DNA of 64,000 nucleotides from Reyranella massiliensis 521 (GTDB taxonomy: Bacteria; Pseudomonadota; Alphaproteobacteria; Reyranellales; Reyranellaceae), in the NCBI GenBank assembly GCA_945862125.1, contig CAMAYC010000002.1:1-64000 (forward strand). The letters are read 5' to 3'. Shown here piece after piece: positions 18,115-27,992 of this stretch; positions within the stretch are counted from its first letter, which is position 1; each line of letters starts with the position of its first letter. The notes under the pieces are model-generated. The model saw nothing but the letters and a program-made list of their open reading frames with translations, was not told the DNA's origin and made no database searches. The position numbers and the translations under genes were made by a program.

Positions 18115-18135
18115 TTGTGGGAGCACGTCCCACAA
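18115..18135. promoter_or_regulatory. Perfect inverted repeat upstream of hup
   Basis: ttgtggga-gcacg-tcccacaa: an 8-bp perfect inverted repeat with a 5-base centre, 17 bases before the -35 of the hup promoter. This is a suitable place for an activator site. The regulator is unknown. Confidence 0.45.
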
Positions 18136-18151
18136 AATATGGCATTCAGCG

Positions 18152-18181
18152 TTGACGCCGTTTTCAGGTCGCCCCTACACT
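18152..18181 (+). promoter_or_regulatory. Sigma-70-type promoter for hup
   Basis: TTGACG (18152-18157), 18 bases, TACACT (18176-18181). It predicts a leader of about 25 nt before the GTG start at 18213. Confidence 0.6.
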
Positions 18182-18212
18182 TGAGGCTGCCGGACCATGC
18201 AGGGGCTCGCCC

Positions 18213-18485
18213 GTGAACAAGCACGATTTGATCGCCGCCGTCGCGGCTTCGACCAACCTCTCCAAGACCGACGCCGCGAACGCCGTCGATGCCATCCTGA
18301 CCGTCGTCACCAAGTCCTTGAAGAAGAAGGAAAAGGTTTTGCTGGTGGGCTTCGGGACCTTCCAGGTAACCAAGCGCAAGGCAGGTGAAGGGCGAAATCC
18401 GCAGACCGGCGAGAAGATCAAGATTCCAGCTGCGAATGTGCCGCGTTTCAAGGCGAGCAAGGCTCTCAAGGACGCGATCAACTAG
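18213..18485 (+). CDS. hup: HU family DNA-binding protein
   Basis: 90 residues, the normal HU length, starting with GTG. The fold's marks are all present: MNKHDLIAAVAAST helix, the VLLVGFGTFQV strand, the arm sequence GEGRNPQTGEKIKIPAANVPRFKASKALKDAIN. HU is a dimeric nucleoid protein that bends DNA with little sequence preference. Its place after lon is a widespread proteobacterial arrangement. It has its own promoter and an upstream inverted repeat, and a short hairpin follows. Confidence 0.97.
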   Translation: MNKHDLIAAVAASTNLSKTDAANAVDAILTVVTKSLKKKEKVLLVGFGTFQVTKRKAGEGRNPQTGEKIKIPAANVPRFKASKALKDAIN

Positions 18486-18502
18486 CGCCGCTTTCCGGCG
18501 CT
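18484..18502 (+). terminator. Short hairpin after hup
   Basis: agcgccg-ctttc-cggcgct, a perfect 7-bp stem at the hup stop codon, before tRNA-Val. No strong T-run follows, so it is a weak terminator candidate or a processing element ahead of the tRNA. Confidence 0.45.
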
Positions 18503-18522
18503 GTGTTAGGACTGAACGTGTC

Positions 18523-18598
18523 GGGCGATTAGCTCAGTTGGTAGAGCGCTTCCTTTACACGGAAGATGTCGGCGGTTCGAGCCCGTCATCGCCCACCA
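18523..18598 (+). tRNA. tRNA-Val (TAC)
   Basis: Acceptor GGGCGAT/ATCGCCC, D-arm GCTCAGTTGGTAGAGC, anticodon stem CTTCC/GGAAG around TTTACAC (anticodon TAC), T-loop TTCGAGC, encoded ACCA. It lies 37 bases after hup. Confidence 0.97.
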
Positions 18599-18679
18599 GT
18601 GTTTCGCGAGGCGTCCGCGGCAGCGCGGAAAGCATAACAATATCGGGCATTTACGCACCTCTTCGCGGGTGCGGTATGC

Positions 18680-18708
18680 TTGACACCCAATAGGTGGTCC
18701 TATATCTC
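18680..18708 (+). promoter_or_regulatory. Possible promoter for tRNA-Asp
   Basis: TTGACA (18680-18685), 17 bases, TATCTC (18703-18708), 22 bases before tRNA-Asp. The -35 is perfect, the -10 moderate. It might also drive nuo, which follows the tRNA directly. Confidence 0.5.
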
Positions 18709-18730
18709 TCGCGCGCCGTTTGGGGCTATT

Positions 18731-18807
<77 letters not shown>

Positions 18808-18852
18808 GCCCAAACACTGGCAGCCCACAAAAACGGGGCGCAAGGGGTGGCG

Positions 18853-19218
18853 ATGGAAGATCTTCTTAGGGAATACCTTCCGATCCTGATCTTCCTCGGC
18901 CTCGCCTTTGGCCTTACGAGCGCGATGCTCGGTGGATCGTATCTGATCGCCCGCCAGAACCCCAATTCCGAGAAGCTGTCGCCATTCGAGTGCGGCTTTG
19001 CGCCGTTCGACGACGCGCGCGGCAAGTTCGACGTCCGGTTCTACCTGGTCGCCATTCTATTCATCATCTTCGATCTCGAGGTCGCCTTCCTGTTTCCCTG
19101 GGCGGTGACGCTGGGCGACATCGGGCTCTTCGGCTTCTGGTCGATGATGCTGTTCCTGGGCGTGCTCACGGTCGGATTCATCTACGAGTGGCGCAAGGGA
19201 GCCCTGGAATGGGAGTGA
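18853..19218 (+). CDS. nuoA: NADH-quinone oxidoreductase subunit A
   Basis: 121 residues with three membrane helices (about 8-30, 62-82, 90-112). The ATG at 18853 is preferred over the GTG two codons before, because AAGGGG is correctly spaced ahead of it. The loop between helices 1 and 2 has the conserved SPFECGF motif with the redox-switch cysteine of Complex I, followed by [25 protein letters not shown]. It is a small membrane subunit at the junction with the quinone site. First gene of the nuo operon; its end overlaps nuoB by 10 bases. Confidence 0.97.
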   Translation: MEDLLREYLPILIFLGLAFGLTSAMLGGSYLIARQNPNSEKLSPFECGFAPFDDARGKFDVRFYLVAILFIIFDLEVAFLFPWAVTLGDIGLFGFWSMMLFLGVLTVGFIYEWRKGALEWE

Positions 19219-19742
19219 TCACTCCGCCGAAGTCGGACAGCGTCGCCGAGGCGGCGCTGTCGCGGGCCTTGAACGATGAGCTGGCCGACAAAGGCTTCGT
19301 CGTCGCGCAACTCGACAAGCTGATCACCTGGGCGCGTACCGGGTCGATGTGGGGTCTCACGTTCGGCCTGGCCTGCTGCGGCGTCGAGATGATCCATTGC
19401 TGGATGAGCCGCTACGACCTCGACCGCTTCGGCTTCGCGCCGATGCCGAGCCCGCGCGCCGCTGATGTGATGATCGTGGCCGGGACGCTGACCAACAAGA
19501 TGGCGCCGGCGTTGCGCAAGGTCTACGACCAGATGGCCGAGCCGCGCTACGTCATCTCGATGGGCTCCTGCGCCAACGGCGGCGGCTACTATCATTACAG
19601 TTACTCGGTCGTGCGCGGCTGCGACCGCATTGTGCCGGTAGACATCTATGTGCCGGGCTGCCCTCCGACCGCCGAGGCGTTGCTATACGGCATCCTTCAG
19701 CTCCAGAAAAAGATTCGCCGCACCGGAACGCTGGTGCGTTGA
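19209..19742 (+). CDS. nuoB: NADH-quinone oxidoreductase subunit B
   Basis: 177 residues from the ATG at 19209 ([10 protein letters not shown]); the 250-residue track ORF reads back through nuoA in another frame. It holds the N2 4Fe-4S cluster, the last in the electron chain before quinone. The four ligands are visible: the tandem CysCys in [10 protein letters not shown], Cys in [11 protein letters not shown] and Cys in [11 protein letters not shown]. It is a peripheral-arm subunit at the membrane interface. It overlaps nuoA by 10 bases and nuoC by 1 base. Confidence 0.97.
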   Translation: MGVITPPKSDSVAEAALSRALNDELADKGFVVAQLDKLITWARTGSMWGLTFGLACCGVEMIHCWMSRYDLDRFGFAPMPSPRAADVMIVAGTLTNKMAPALRKVYDQMAEPRYVISMGSCANGGGYYHYSYSVVRGCDRIVPVDIYVPGCPPTAEALLYGILQLQKKIRRTGTLVR

Positions 19743-20356
19743 TGAACCAGCCTCTGCAGGAACTCGGCGATCACATCGTCCAGGCGACAGCTGGAGCGGT
19801 GACCGGCTGCAACGTCCGTCTCGGCGAACTGATGCTAGAGTGCCCGGCCGGCAAGCTGTTGGGTTTGCTCACGTTCCTGCGCGACGATCCGAAGTGTCTG
19901 TTCAAGCAGCTGATAGACATCTGTGGCGTCGACTGGCCCGAGCGAGAGAAGCGCTTCGATGTCGTCTACAATCTGCTCAGCCTGAAGAACAACCAGCGCA
20001 TCCGCATAAAGGTAATGACCGACGAATCGACGCCGGTACCGTCGGCTGCGCCGGTCTACAGCGCTGCCGGCTGGTTCGAGCGCGAGACCTACGATCTCTA
20101 CGGCGTGTGGTTTGCCGATCACCCCGACCTGCGGCGGATTCTCACCGACTACGGGTTCGAGGGGCATCCGCTGCGCAAGGATTTCCCGCTCACCGGCTTC
20201 GTCGAGCTGCGCTGGGACGATGTGCAGAAGCGCGTGGTCTACGAGCCGGTGAAGCTGACGCAGGAGTTCCGCCGCTTCGACTTCCTCAGCCCATGGGAAG
20301 GCGCGCAGACCTTGCCGGGTGACGAAAAGGCCCAACCCGAGGTCAAGACGAGCTGA
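19742..20356 (+). CDS. nuoC: NADH-quinone oxidoreductase subunit C (30 kDa)
   Basis: 204 residues starting at the ATG that shares its first base with the nuoB stop (TGATG). It carries the 30-kDa subunit signature around [38 protein letters not shown]. It is a cofactor-free structural subunit of the peripheral arm, packing against NuoD. Here it is separate from NuoD, as in alphaproteobacteria and mitochondria, not the fused NuoCD of E. coli. Confidence 0.97.
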   Translation: MNQPLQELGDHIVQATAGAVTGCNVRLGELMLECPAGKLLGLLTFLRDDPKCLFKQLIDICGVDWPEREKRFDVVYNLLSLKNNQRIRIKVMTDESTPVPSAAPVYSAAGWFERETYDLYGVWFADHPDLRRILTDYGFEGHPLRKDFPLTGFVELRWDDVQKRVVYEPVKLTQEFRRFDFLSPWEGAQTLPGDEKAQPEVKTS

Positions 20357-20357
20357 C

Positions 20358-21542
20358 ATGTCCGACGTCGAGATCAAGACCCTGACGATGAACTTCGGGC
20401 CGCAACACCCGGCGGCCCACGGCGTGTTGCGCCTGGTCGTCGAGATGGACGGCGAGATCGTCGAACGCTGCGATCCCCACATCGGCCTGCTGCATCGCGG
20501 TACCGAGAAGCTGATCGAGTACAAGAGCTACCTGCAGGCAGTGCCGTACTTCGACCGGCTCGACTACGTCTCGCCGATGAACCAGGAGCATGCCTATGCG
20601 CTGGCGGTGGAGAAACTGCTGGGCATCACGGCGCCGGAGCGTGGCCAGTACATCCGTGTGCTGTTCGCGGAGATCACGCGTATCCTGAATCATCTGCTGA
20701 ACGTCACGACGTTTGCGATGGACACCGGCGCGCTTACACCGCCGCTGTGGGGCTTCGAGCAGCGCGAGCTGCTTATGGAGTATTATGAGCAGGTGAGCGG
20801 CTCGCGCATGCATGCGGCCTACTTTCGGCCGGGTGGCGTTCACCAGGATCTGCCCGACGGAATGCTCGATTCGATGGATGGCTGGATCAAGCAGTTCTTC
20901 CCGTTCCTGAAGGACATCGAGAAGCTGCTGAACGACAACCGAATCTTCCGCCAGCGCACAGTCGACATCGGTGTCGTGTCGGCCGAGCAGGCGCTCGACT
21001 GGGGATTCTCCGGACCGCTGATCCGTGCCTCGGGCATACCTTGGGATCTGCGCAAGTCGCAGCCTTACGATGTCTACGACCGCATGGACTTCGACATTCC
21101 GCTCGGCAAGACGGGCGATTGTTTTGCGCGTTACCTCGTGCGCATCGAGGAAATGTACCAGAGCGTGCGCATCATGGAGCAGTGTATTGCGGCACTGCGC
21201 AAGGTGGGCGGCCCGGTGCGAGTCGACGATCGCAAGCTGTCGCCTCCTCGTCGCGGCGAGATGAAGGGGTCGATGGAAGCGCTGATCCATCACTTCAAGC
21301 TCTACACCGAAGGCTACAAGGTGCCGGCCGGAGAAACCTATACGGCTGTCGAGGCGCCAAAGGGCGAGTTCGGCGTCTACCTTGTGTCCGACGGCACCAA
21401 CAAGCCCTATCGCTGCAAGATACGGGCACCGGGATTTCCGCACTTGCAGGCGCTCGAGATGATGACGAAGGGCCACCAACTCGCCGACATGTCGGCGAAC
21501 ATCGGCTCGCTCGACATCGTGTTCGGCGAGATCGACCGCTAG
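20358..21542 (+). CDS. nuoD: NADH-quinone oxidoreductase subunit D (49 kDa)
   Basis: 394 residues from the ATG at 20358 ([22 protein letters not shown]), one base after nuoC. It forms most of the quinone-binding cavity with NuoB. The [12 protein letters not shown] motif near the N-terminus includes the quinone-contacting His; [14 protein letters not shown] and the C-terminal FGEIDR are also typical of the 49-kDa subunit, which descends from NiFe hydrogenase large subunits but has lost the metal-site cysteines. Confidence 0.97.
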   Translation: MSDVEIKTLTMNFGPQHPAAHGVLRLVVEMDGEIVERCDPHIGLLHRGTEKLIEYKSYLQAVPYFDRLDYVSPMNQEHAYALAVEKLLGITAPERGQYIRVLFAEITRILNHLLNVTTFAMDTGALTPPLWGFEQRELLMEYYEQVSGSRMHAAYFRPGGVHQDLPDGMLDSMDGWIKQFFPFLKDIEKLLNDNRIFRQRTVDIGVVSAEQALDWGFSGPLIRASGIPWDLRKSQPYDVYDRMDFDIPLGKTGDCFARYLVRIEEMYQSVRIMEQCIAALRKVGGPVRVDDRKLSPPRRGEMKGSMEALIHHFKLYTEGYKVPAGETYTAVEAPKGEFGVYLVSDGTNKPYRCKIRAPGFPHLQALEMMTKGHQLADMSANIGSLDIVFGEIDR

Positions 21543-21553
21543 GAGACGACGAG

Positions 21554-22135
21554 ATGGCGATGATCACCGCCGATCCCAAGGATGTGCCGAAGGTCGAGCA
21601 TTTCGCCTTCACGCCTGAATCCCTGGCCAAGGCGAAGGCCCTGATGGCCAACTATCCGCCCGGCCGCCAGGCCAGCGCCGTGATCGCCGTGCTGGACATC
21701 GCGCAGCGCCAGCAGGGTTGGCTGCCGCGGGTGGCGATGGACGAGGTCGCCAAGCTGCTCGATATGGCGCCGATACGGGTCTACGAGATCGCGACCTTCT
21801 ACACGATGTTTCAGCTCAAGCCGCGCGGGAAGTACCTGCTGCAGATCTGCACCACGACGCCGTGCTGGCTGCGCGGCTCGGATGCGGTGATGAAGGCCTG
21901 CCAGCATGCGGCCGACGGCGAGACCTTCAGTGTGCAGGAAGTCGAGTGCCTCGGCGGCTGCGTGAACGCGCCGGTCGTCCAGATCAACGACGATTTCTTC
22001 GAGGATCTCGATGAGGCCTCGATCAACAAGGTGCTCGACGCGTTCAGGCGCGGCGAAACGCCGAAGGCCGGCCCACAGGTCGACCGGCAGACATCGGCGC
22101 CGGTTGGTGGCGCCACGACGCTGAGGAGCGAGTAG
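21554..22135 (+). CDS. nuoE: NADH-quinone oxidoreductase subunit E (24 kDa)
   Basis: 193 residues from the ATG at 21554 ([10 protein letters not shown]); the longer track ORF is a shadow of nuoD upstream. A thioredoxin-like domain binds the N1a 2Fe-2S cluster by Cys in [10 protein letters not shown] and CLGGCVNAP. It works in the NADH dehydrogenase module with NuoF and NuoG. The C-terminal tail after about residue 165 is variable and Pro/Thr-rich. It lies 11 bases after nuoD and four bases before nuoF. Confidence 0.97.
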   Translation: MAMITADPKDVPKVEHFAFTPESLAKAKALMANYPPGRQASAVIAVLDIAQRQQGWLPRVAMDEVAKLLDMAPIRVYEIATFYTMFQLKPRGKYLLQICTTTPCWLRGSDAVMKACQHAADGETFSVQEVECLGGCVNAPVVQINDDFFEDLDEASINKVLDAFRRGETPKAGPQVDRQTSAPVGGATTLRSE

Positions 22136-22139
22136 GGCG

Positions 22140-23423
22140 ATGCTCAGCGACAAGGACCGCATTTTCACCAATCTCTATGGCGCCCATGACTGGCATCTGG
22201 CCGGCGCACGGGCGCGCGGCGCCTGGGACAATACCAAGGCCATCCTCGACAAAGGTCCCGACGGCATCATTGATGAGATGAAGAAGTCTGGCCTGCGCGG
22301 CCGCGGCGGCGCCGGATTCCCGACCGGTCTCAAATGGTCCTTCATGCCCAAGGAAGTGAAGGACCGTCCTCACTACCTGATCGTGAACGCCGACGAGTCG
22401 GAGCCGGGTACCTGCAAGGACCGCGATATCCTGCGTCATGACCCGCATCTCTTCATCGAGGGCTGCCTGGTCGCAGGTTTCGCCATGCGAGCGAACGCCG
22501 GCTACATCTACGTGCGCGGCGAATTCTACAATGAGGCCCAGAACCTCTTGGTTGCCATCCGCGAGGCTTATGAAGCAGGTCTGCTCGGAAAGAACGCCTG
22601 TGGTTCGGGCTGGGACTTCGACCTCTACGTCCACCGCGGTGCCGGGGCCTACATCTGCGGCGAGGAAACCGCGCTGCTGGAAAGCCTCGAAGGCAAGAAG
22701 GGCATGCCGCGGCTAAAACCGCCGTTCCCGGCCGGTTCGGGTCTCTATGGCTGCCCTTCGACGGTGAACAATGTCGAGTCGATCGCCGTGGCGCCCACCA
22801 TCCTGCGCCGTGGGGCGGCATGGTTCGCCGGTATTGGCCGGCCGAACAACACCGGCACCAAGCTGTTCTGCATCTCGGGGCATGTGAACAAGCCCTGCAA
22901 TGTCGAAGAAGAAATGGGCATCCCGTTGCGCGAGCTGATCGATCGTCATGCGGGCGGTGTGCGCGGCGGATGGGACAACCTGCTGGCGGTGATCCCCGGC
23001 GGCGCCTCGGTGCCCCTGCTGCCCAAGTCGATTTGCGACACCGTCCTGATGGATTTCGACTCGTTGCGCGATCAGAAGTCGGGCCTCGGCACGGCGGCCG
23101 TCATCGTCATGGACAAGTCGACCGATATCGTTAAGGCGATCGCGCGGCTCAGCTACTTCTACAAGCACGAGAGTTGCGGCCAGTGCACGCCCTGCCGCGA
23201 AGGTACCGGCTGGATGTGGCGCGTCATGGAACGCATGGTGACGGGCAATGCGCGCCTGGAAGAGATCGACGCGCTCGAGGATGTGACCAAGCAGGTTGAG
23301 GGCCATACGATCTGCGCCCTGGGCGATGCCGCAGCGTGGCCGATCCAGGGGCTGATCCGCCATTTCCGGCCCGAAATGGAGCGCCGCATCCGCGCGCGCA
23401 CCGAAAAACTGGCGGCCGAGTAG
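22140..23423 (+). CDS. nuoF: NADH-quinone oxidoreductase subunit F (51 kDa)
   Basis: 427 residues. It binds NADH, FMN and the N3 4Fe-4S cluster. The glycine-rich nucleotide segment [16 protein letters not shown] is at about residues 50-65, and [14 protein letters not shown] is the FMN-side motif. Three cluster cysteines are in [15 protein letters not shown], with the fourth in [12 protein letters not shown]. This is where electrons enter Complex I. Confidence 0.98.
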   Translation: MLSDKDRIFTNLYGAHDWHLAGARARGAWDNTKAILDKGPDGIIDEMKKSGLRGRGGAGFPTGLKWSFMPKEVKDRPHYLIVNADESEPGTCKDRDILRHDPHLFIEGCLVAGFAMRANAGYIYVRGEFYNEAQNLLVAIREAYEAGLLGKNACGSGWDFDLYVHRGAGAYICGEETALLESLEGKKGMPRLKPPFPAGSGLYGCPSTVNNVESIAVAPTILRRGAAWFAGIGRPNNTGTKLFCISGHVNKPCNVEEEMGIPLRELIDRHAGGVRGGWDNLLAVIPGGASVPLLPKSICDTVLMDFDSLRDQKSGLGTAAVIVMDKSTDIVKAIARLSYFYKHESCGQCTPCREGTGWMWRVMERMVTGNARLEEIDALEDVTKQVEGHTICALGDAAAWPIQGLIRHFRPEMERRIRARTEKLAAE

Positions 23424-23439
23424 GGGCGGGGAGCAGGCA

Positions 23440-25488
23440 ATGCCCAAGGTCAAAATCGACGGCGTCGAACTCGAGGTGCCGGCCGGCATCACGGTCCTGC
23501 AGGCCTGTGAACTGGCGGGCGTCGAGATCCCGCGCTTCTGCTACCACGAACGACTGTCGATCGCCGGCAATTGCCGCATGTGCCTTGTCGAGGTGAAGCC
23601 CGGGCCGCCCAAGCCGCAGGCAAGCTGCGCACTGCCAGTTGCTGACAAGCAGGAGATTTTCACGACGACGTCGACGGTCAAGAAAGCGCGCAACGGTGTG
23701 ATGGAATTCCTGCTGATCAACCATCCGCTCGATTGCCCGATCTGCGACCAGGGCGGCGAGTGCGATCTGCAGGACCAGGCGATGGGCTACGGCTTCGACC
23801 GCAGTCGCTTCCATGAGAACAAGCGTGCCGTGCCTGACAAGGAATTGGGTCCGCTGGTTAAGACCTCGATGAATCGTTGCATTCACTGCACGCGCTGCAT
23901 CCGTTTCGCGACCGAGGTCGCGGGTGTAGAAGAGTTGGGCGCCACGGGTCGCGGCGAGAGCATGGAAGTCACGACTTACGTCGAGCATGCGCTCAGCACC
24001 GAGTTGTCCGGCAATCTGGTCGATCTTTGCCCGGTCGGTGCCTTGACCTCCAAGCCCTATGCCTTCGAAGCCCGCTCGTGGGAACTCAGCAAGACTGAAT
24101 CGATCGACGTGATGGACGGGCTCGGCGCCAACATCCGCATCGACACGCGCGGCGCGCAGGTGATGCGCGTGCTGCCGCGTCTCAACGACGATGTGAACGA
24201 AGAGTGGATCTCCGACAAAACGCGGCACGCCCTCGATGGGCTGCGTCATCAGCGCCTGGACCGGCCGTACGTGCGGCGCGGCGGCAAGCTGGTCGAGGCG
24301 ACGTGGGATCAGGCGTTCGGCGCGATCGAGGCCAAGTTGAAGGGGCTGGACGGTGCCAAGGTCGCCGCAATCACTGGCGATCAGTGCGACGCCGAAGCAA
24401 TGGTGGCGCTCAAGGATTTGATGAAGGCGCTGGGATCCCCCAACATCGACTGCCGCCAGGATGGTGCAAAGCTAGACGGACCTCGCGGCAGCTACATCTT
24501 CAATCCGGGTGTCCACGGTATCGATTCCGCCGATGCGATCCTGCTGATCGGCACCAATCCACGCTGGGAATCGCCAGTCCTGAATGCGCGGCTGCGCAAG
24601 CGCTATCTGTCGGGGCAATGCACCTTTGCCAGTGTCGGCCCCACCGTGGACCACACCTATCCAGTCGAGCGCCTGGGCGCTGGACCCGCCACGCTGCGCG
24701 ACCTCGCTGAAGGCAAGCTCGACTTCTCCGAGAAATTGAAGGCCGCGAAGCACCCGCTGATCATCATCGGTATGGGCGCTCTGGCGCGTGACGACGGCGC
24801 CGCCATCCTGGCGCTGGCCCGCGATCTCACCGAGAAACTGAACGCCGTTCGCGCTGACTGGAATGGCTTCGCCGTGCTCCACACGACGGCGGCGCGCGTC
24901 GGCGGCCTCGATCTCGGCCTGGTGCCGGGAGAAGGCGGCCGCGACGTCGAGGGTATCCTGGCCGGCTGCGAGAAGCGCGAGATCGAGCTGGTCTATCTTC
25001 TGGCCGCGGACGAGATAGACACCAAGCGGCTCGGCAAGGCCTTCGTGGTCTATCAAGGCCACCATGGCGATACGGGCGCACATCGCGCCGATGTCGTCCT
25101 GCCGGGGGCCGCCTATACCGAGAAACCCGGAACCTATGTGAATACCGAAGGCCGCGTGCAGCTGGGCCAACGCGCCGGCTATCCGCCGGGCGACGCCCGA
25201 GAGGATTGGGCGATCCTGCGCGCGCTTTCGGAGCGTTTAGGCAAGACGCTGCCCTACGACACGCTCGACCAGGTTCGAGCCCGCCTCGTTGCGGTGAACA
25301 AGACCTTTGCGGCGATCGACCAGCAGGCGGCGGGTACGTGGGGTATCTTCGGCAAGGCGGGCGCCTTGACCGATCAGCCGTTCGTTTCGCCAATCGTCAA
25401 CTTCTACATGACCTGCCCGATCAGCCGTGCGTCCAAGACGATGGCCGAGTGCATGGCCTCGCGCGCCCAACTCATGGCGGCGGAGTAG
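23440..25488 (+). CDS. nuoG: NADH-quinone oxidoreductase subunit G (75 kDa)
   Basis: 682 residues, the usual alphaproteobacterial and mitochondrial length, shorter than E. coli NuoG. The N-terminal ferredoxin-like domain has the 2Fe-2S ligands in CYHERLSIAGNCRMC. It is followed by the His/Cys cluster segment (LDCPICDQGGECDLQDQ) and the 4Fe-4S ligands in CIHCTRCIRF ... DLCPVGALTSKPY. The rest is a molybdopterin-oxidoreductase-like domain without a cofactor. It carries electrons from NuoF/E towards NuoI. Confidence 0.98.
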   Translation: MPKVKIDGVELEVPAGITVLQACELAGVEIPRFCYHERLSIAGNCRMCLVEVKPGPPKPQASCALPVADKQEIFTTTSTVKKARNGVMEFLLINHPLDCPICDQGGECDLQDQAMGYGFDRSRFHENKRAVPDKELGPLVKTSMNRCIHCTRCIRFATEVAGVEELGATGRGESMEVTTYVEHALSTELSGNLVDLCPVGALTSKPYAFEARSWELSKTESIDVMDGLGANIRIDTRGAQVMRVLPRLNDDVNEEWISDKTRHALDGLRHQRLDRPYVRRGGKLVEATWDQAFGAIEAKLKGLDGAKVAAITGDQCDAEAMVALKDLMKALGSPNIDCRQDGAKLDGPRGSYIFNPGVHGIDSADAILLIGTNPRWESPVLNARLRKRYLSGQCTFASVGPTVDHTYPVERLGAGPATLRDLAEGKLDFSEKLKAAKHPLIIIGMGALARDDGAAILALARDLTEKLNAVRADWNGFAVLHTTAARVGGLDLGLVPGEGGRDVEGILAGCEKREIELVYLLAADEIDTKRLGKAFVVYQGHHGDTGAHRADVVLPGAAYTEKPGTYVNTEGRVQLGQRAGYPPGDAREDWAILRALSERLGKTLPYDTLDQVRARLVAVNKTFAAIDQQAAGTWGIFGKAGALTDQPFVSPIVNFYMTCPISRASKTMAECMASRAQLMAAE

Positions 25489-25491
25489 GGA

Positions 25492-26529
25492 ATGAGCGCC
25501 GATCTGATCCATTTCTTCACCGTCAACTGGCTGGGCCAGGCCATCGTCATCTTGGCCCAGTGTCTGGCTGTTACGGTGCCGTTGCTGGTTTCCGTCGCCT
25601 ACATGACTTACGTCGACCGCAAGGTGTGGGCCTCGATCCAGCTCCGCCGCGGTCCAAATGTTGTTGGCCCGTTCGGCCTCCTGCAGCCCTTCGCCGACGG
25701 TTTGAAGCTGGTGCTGAAGGAAACCATCGTTCCGTCCAGTGCCAATGCGATTCTGTTCATCATAGCGCCGATGATCACCTTCATGACGGCGCTGGTGGCC
25801 TGGGCGGTGGTGCCGTTCGACGATGGCTGGGTCATTGCCAACATCAATGTCGGAATTCTCTACCTTTTCGCCATCTCTTCGCTCGGCGTGTACGGCATCA
25901 TCATCGCCGGCTGGGCGTCGAACTCGAAGTACGCCTTCCTGGGTGCGCTGCGCTCGGCGGCGCAGATGGTGTCCTATGAAGTCTCGATCGGCTTTGTGCT
26001 GATCACTGTCCTGCTCTGCGTCGGCTCGCTCAACCTGTCCGACGTGGTGCTCGCCCAGTCCGGTGGGTTTTGGCACTGGTTCTTCCTGCCGCTGCTGCCG
26101 ATGTTCGTGATCTTCTTCGTGTCGGCCCTGGCGGAAACCAACCGCACGCCCTTCGATCTGCCGATGTCCGAGGCCGAGCTCGTGGCGGGATTCCACACCG
26201 AATACTCGGCGATGACGTTCGGCCTGTTCTTCCTCGGCGAATACGCCAACATGATCCTGCTGTCGGCGCTCGGGGCCATTCTATTCCTCGGCGGCTGGAT
26301 GTCGCCGATCCCATATGCGCCCTTCACCTACGTACCGGGCGTCGTCTGGTTCGCCCTCAAGATCGCGTTCCTGCTGTTCGTCTTTAGCTGGACCAAGGGC
26401 ACGCTGCCTCGCTACCGCTACGACCAGCTGATGCGTCTGGGCTGGAAAGTGTTCCTGCCGGTCTCGCTGGGCTGGGTCGTCCTCACCGCCGCCGTGCTGC
26501 AGTTCGGCGGCTGGGTTCCGAAGCCTTAG
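25492..26529 (+). CDS. nuoH: NADH-quinone oxidoreductase subunit H
   Basis: 345 residues, with about eight membrane helices. It completes the quinone tunnel entrance and links redox to pumping (the E-channel). Signatures: [33 protein letters not shown] near the N-terminus and the acidic loop [26 protein letters not shown]. The start ATG is three bases after the nuoG stop. Confidence 0.98.
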   Translation: MSADLIHFFTVNWLGQAIVILAQCLAVTVPLLVSVAYMTYVDRKVWASIQLRRGPNVVGPFGLLQPFADGLKLVLKETIVPSSANAILFIIAPMITFMTALVAWAVVPFDDGWVIANINVGILYLFAISSLGVYGIIIAGWASNSKYAFLGALRSAAQMVSYEVSIGFVLITVLLCVGSLNLSDVVLAQSGGFWHWFFLPLLPMFVIFFVSALAETNRTPFDLPMSEAELVAGFHTEYSAMTFGLFFLGEYANMILLSALGAILFLGGWMSPIPYAPFTYVPGVVWFALKIAFLLFVFSWTKGTLPRYRYDQLMRLGWKVFLPVSLGWVVLTAAVLQFGGWVPKP

Positions 26530-26541
26530 GGAGATCGCACA

Positions 26542-27030
26542 ATGGCCTCTCTGGACCGCACCGCGCGCGCCTTCCTGCTGACCGAACTGGTCACCGGCTT
26601 TGCGCTGACGCTGAAGTACATGTTCAAGCCCAAGGTGACGGTGAACTATCCGCATGAAAAGGGGCCGCTTAGCCCGCGGTTTCGCGGCGAGCACGCGCTG
26701 CGTCGCTATCCCAACGGGGAGGAACGCTGCATCGCCTGCAAGCTGTGCGAGGCGATCTGTCCGGCCCAGGCGATCACCATCGAGGCCGAGCCGCGTGACG
26801 ACGGTAGCCGGCGCACCACGCGCTACGACATCGATATGACGAAGTGCATCTACTGCGGCTTCTGCCAGGAAGCCTGCCCTGTCGATGCCATCGTCGAGGG
26901 GCCGAATTTCGAATTTTCGACCGAGACCCGCGAGGAGCTGATGTACAACAAGGACAAGTTGCTCGCGAATGGCGACCGCTGGGAGAGCCTGATCGCGGCC
27001 AATCTCCACGCTGACGCCGCGTATCGCTGA
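26542..27030 (+). CDS. nuoI: NADH-quinone oxidoreductase subunit I (23 kDa, 2x[4Fe-4S])
   Basis: 162 residues. Two ferredoxin motifs, [16 protein letters not shown] and [16 protein letters not shown], bind clusters N6a and N6b, which pass electrons to N2 in NuoB. The N-terminal amphipathic helix (about 10-30) anchors it on NuoH. Length matches the alphaproteobacterial and mitochondrial TYKY subunit. Confidence 0.98.
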   Translation: MASLDRTARAFLLTELVTGFALTLKYMFKPKVTVNYPHEKGPLSPRFRGEHALRRYPNGEERCIACKLCEAICPAQAITIEAEPRDDGSRRTTRYDIDMTKCIYCGFCQEACPVDAIVEGPNFEFSTETREELMYNKDKLLANGDRWESLIAANLHADAAYR

Positions 27031-27054
27031 GCGGCAGGCGGGGGAGAGAGAACA

Positions 27055-27669
27055 ATGCTGCTTCAGGCTCTGGCCTTCTACGTCTTCGCGGCGGTGGTCG
27101 TCGCATCGGGCGCGATGGTCGTGGTCTCGCGCAACCCGGTCTATTCGGTGTTGTTCCTGATCCTTGCCTTCTTCAATGCTGCAGCGCTGTTCCTGCTGAT
27201 CGGCGCCGAGTTCATCGCGATGATCTTGGTCATCGTCTATGTCGGCGCGGTTGCGGTGCTGTTCCTGTTTGTTGTGATGATGCTCGACATCAACCTCGTC
27301 GAGATTCGCGAGGGCTTCCTCAAATACCTGCCGGTCGGCGCCATGATCGGCGTTGTGTTGCTGGCCGAAATCCTGCTTGCGCTGGGTGTTCTGGGGGCCG
27401 GCTCGACCACGATGGCGGCCTTGAACAAGCAGGGTGCCCAAGTGCTCGCCATCGACAATACGCGGGCGATAGGCCGGGTGCTCTACACCCAGTACTTCTA
27501 TCTCTTCCAGGTGGCGGGTCTTGTCCTGCTGGTGGCCATGATCGGCGCCATTGTGCTGACGCTGCGTACTCGTCCGGGCGTGCGTCGCCAGAATATCGGC
27601 GACCAGATCAACCGGACCAAGGAACAGTCGATGACCGTGGTCAAGGTGCCGACCAGGGGAGGCGTGTGA
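27055..27669 (+). CDS. nuoJ: NADH-quinone oxidoreductase subunit J
   Basis: 204 residues with five predicted membrane helices. The conserved helix 3 region [26 protein letters not shown] includes the pi-bulge implicated in coupling. A short cytoplasmic tail ends the protein. It overlaps the nuoK start by one base. Confidence 0.97.
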   Translation: MLLQALAFYVFAAVVVASGAMVVVSRNPVYSVLFLILAFFNAAALFLLIGAEFIAMILVIVYVGAVAVLFLFVVMMLDINLVEIREGFLKYLPVGAMIGVVLLAEILLALGVLGAGSTTMAALNKQGAQVLAIDNTRAIGRVLYTQYFYLFQVAGLVLLVAMIGAIVLTLRTRPGVRRQNIGDQINRTKEQSMTVVKVPTRGGV

Positions 27670-27977
27670 TGTCCATTGGGCTGGGTCACTACCTTACGGT
27701 CTCCTCGGTGCTGTTCACGCTGGGTATCCTGGGCATCTTCCTAAATCGCAAGAACGTCATCGTCATCCTGATGTGCGTCGAGCTTATGTTGCTTGCAGTG
27801 AATATCAATCTCGTCGCCTTCTCCATCTTCGAGGGCAACGTCGTCGGCCAGATCTTCGCGATGTTGGTGCTGACAGTGGCGGCGGCGGAGGCTGCCATCG
27901 GGCTCGCCATCCTGGTGGTCTATTTCCGCAACCGTGGAACGATCGCCGTCGAAGACATCAACGAGATGAAGGGCTAG
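27669..27977 (+). CDS. nuoK: NADH-quinone oxidoreductase subunit K
   Basis: 102 residues, three membrane helices. The conserved glutamates are in [14 protein letters not shown] and [14 protein letters not shown], which form part of the proton path. The ATG at 27669 shares a base with the nuoJ stop; the adjacent GTG one codon earlier is an alternative start. Confidence 0.97.
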   Translation: MSIGLGHYLTVSSVLFTLGILGIFLNRKNVIVILMCVELMLLAVNINLVAFSIFEGNVVGQIFAMLVLTVAAAEAAIGLAILVVYFRNRGTIAVEDINEMKG

Positions 27978-27992
27978 GGGCTCGCACTCACC

